A stretch of 26,355 nucleotides of DNA from Nemertoderma westbladi. Lineage: Eukaryota > Xenacoelomorpha > Nemertodermatida > Nemertodermatidae. The position numbers and the translations under genes were made by a program. This document shows, in pieces, positions 25,627 through 26,355 of this stretch. The notes under the pieces were generated by a model. It saw nothing but the letters and a program-made list of their open reading frames with translations. It made no database searches and was not told the origin of the DNA. Each line of letters begins with the position of its first letter. The stretch's first letter is position 1. The DNA lies in contig JAUCBJ010001600.1 of the NCBI GenBank assembly GCA_032718475.1, forward strand, positions 1 to 26,355, written 5' to 3'.

Positions 25627-26355
25627 CTAGGCAGTTTCCCAAGGATTATCGGTGCTGCCGGCACTCCGGCCAGAGGCACCGTCGTCGGTTTCCCCGACAA
25701 TCGATAGATCGTTCGTCACGGATCGGGTTCGCATTGGTTTATCCAGAAGATTTGTCTTTGTGCGAGAGCGAGACGAGCTGAACTTCTCTTTCAGAACTTC
25801 CACGTCAGCGGACGAACTGACTCGCCGTGGTTTCTCTCCTTCTGTGACTCTATATAGAACTTCCCCATTATGGGAGAATGCGGAGTGTATCGATTTCTTT
25901 TTTTTTAGTAATTTGATGTCGCGTAACCAGCCCGATCTTATGGAAGTAAGGTGTTCGGTGACATAAGCAGGCGAGATTTCGTTTCGGTTACGAATTGCAA
26001 TGGTTCGATTTGAGTGGCCATAGAACTTGACCACAATTGGAGGTGAGTTCTGACGGCTTGGCGTTGAACCAGAGGATCTTTCTGGGTTTGGTTTGGATAT
26101 CCCAATTCTATGGAAAACATCGACGCAATCGAATGAAATCCCCAGGCGCTTAATTAGATTTTGGACAACGTTTCGAAATTTTTCCGGATTAGAAGTCTCC
26201 TCGGATGGGACTCCGTGTATTAGTATGTGCGACCGGCGCATGTATTGGGCGAGGTCATCGTTTCTCTTGTGTAAGGCTTCGATCTCAGTGTGAAGGGATT
26301 TAACTTCCGTTTCATGGTTGGCTTTTAGCGATCGGATTTCTCCTCTGAGGGATTT
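25627..26355 (-). CDS. LINE D ORF1 protein, coiled coil plus RRM-like domain, 5' end outside window
   Basis: The frame is open from the right edge to a TAG at 25627-25629. The first 40 visible residues have heptad-like spacing of Leu/Ile with Lys/Glu (IRSLKANHETEVKSLHTEI), a coiled coil. They run into SHILIHGVPSEE and IKRLGISFDCVDVFHRIG, then PPIVVKFYGHSNRTIAIRNR. This order of coiled coil, RRM-like core and C-terminal region is that of L1-type ORF1 proteins, which trimerise and act as nucleic-acid chaperones on element RNA. The C-terminal tail is Ser/Arg-rich and poorly conserved in such proteins. No stop or frameshift is visible in the part present. Confidence 0.75.
   Translation of the reverse strand, partial: KSLRGEIRSLKANHETEVKSLHTEIEALHKRNDDLAQYMRRSHILIHGVPSEETSNPEKFRNVVQNLIKRLGISFDCVDVFHRIGISKPNPERSSGSTPSRQNSPPIVVKFYGHSNRTIAIRNRNEISPAYVTEHLTSIRSGWLRDIKLLKKKKSIHSAFSHNGEVLYRVTEGEKPRRVSSSADVEVLKEKFSSSRSRTKTNLLDKPMRTRSVTNDLSIVGETDDGASGRSAGSTDNPWETA

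Larger units (their letters stand above)
21373..26355 (-). mobile_element. CR1/Jockey-group LINE element D, 5' end outside window
   Basis: A minus-strand element with ORF1 (26355-25627), a 463-base spacer, ORF2 (25163-21908) and a 3' untranslated region of about 530 bases. It ends in an A-rich tail of AAATA/TAGAA units (plus-strand ATTTATTTCTATTT, 21373-21421). The two-ORF layout, a PHD finger at the start of ORF2 and RT motifs such as GTPQGAILSATLFLIYINDLP and FADDTNLL fit the CR1/L2/Jockey group. At least 4.98 kb is present; the 5' untranslated region and the ORF1 start lie beyond the right edge. Confidence 0.85.

Overview
The window is eukaryotic, and most likely from a metazoan, probably a marine or other aquatic invertebrate. 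It is AT-rich and full of non-LTR retrotransposons of several families. It also carries an LTR-retrotransposon end, microsatellites, a large minisatellite and a membrane protein with a fibrinogen-like domain. I saw no operons, bacterial ribosome-binding sites, rRNA, tRNA or CRISPR array. The species cannot be fixed from the sequence alone.

Layout. At the left edge (3-1355, +) is a 5'-incomplete reading frame with three zinc-knuckle motifs and a basic tail, which I do not recognise. Next (about 2003-2935, -) is the decayed 3' part of a LINE (family E). A 5'-truncated LINE copy (3841-5662, -; copy A) follows, flanked by a 9-bp target-site duplication. The clearest host-like gene is 6421-8838 (+). 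It encodes an 805-residue single-exon protein with about 470 residues of 10-12-residue repeats, one membrane segment and a C-terminal divergent fibrinogen-like domain. A TATA box lies upstream and an AATAAA downstream. From 9.2 to 11.5 kb there are C-tract repeats, a TATG microsatellite and AT-rich DNA. A 74-bp near-perfect palindrome (11528-11601) borders a candidate DNA transposon or composite repeat (about 11596-15929). That block holds a 1.5-kb minisatellite whose units carry small hairpins, a polypurine tract plus a 532-bp LTR rich in perfect hairpins, and an array of the 13-mer AACGTCCGACACC ending exactly at the right terminus.

The right half is a nest of LINEs. An RTE-like element C (+) is split at 16508/20012 by an almost full-length copy B (-) of the same family as copy A, with an inferred 6-bp target duplication. 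Copy B keeps a 1016-codon frame but has lost exactly 246 bp (82 codons), including two catalytic blocks of the reverse transcriptase. Element C is then cut off at about 20658 by a second, oppositely oriented family E copy (20659-21335). From about 21373 to the right edge lies a CR1/Jockey-group LINE (D, -) with an L1-like ORF1 and a PHD-finger/endonuclease/RT ORF2 broken by one extra base.

How the parts relate. Except for the fibrinogen-like gene and perhaps the zinc-knuckle frame, everything recognisable is mobile DNA or simple repeat. The elements do not form a pathway; their nesting records successive insertions: C first, then B into C, with A and B recent because they are more than 99% identical by eye. 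Hand alignment was used throughout; no database search was possible.
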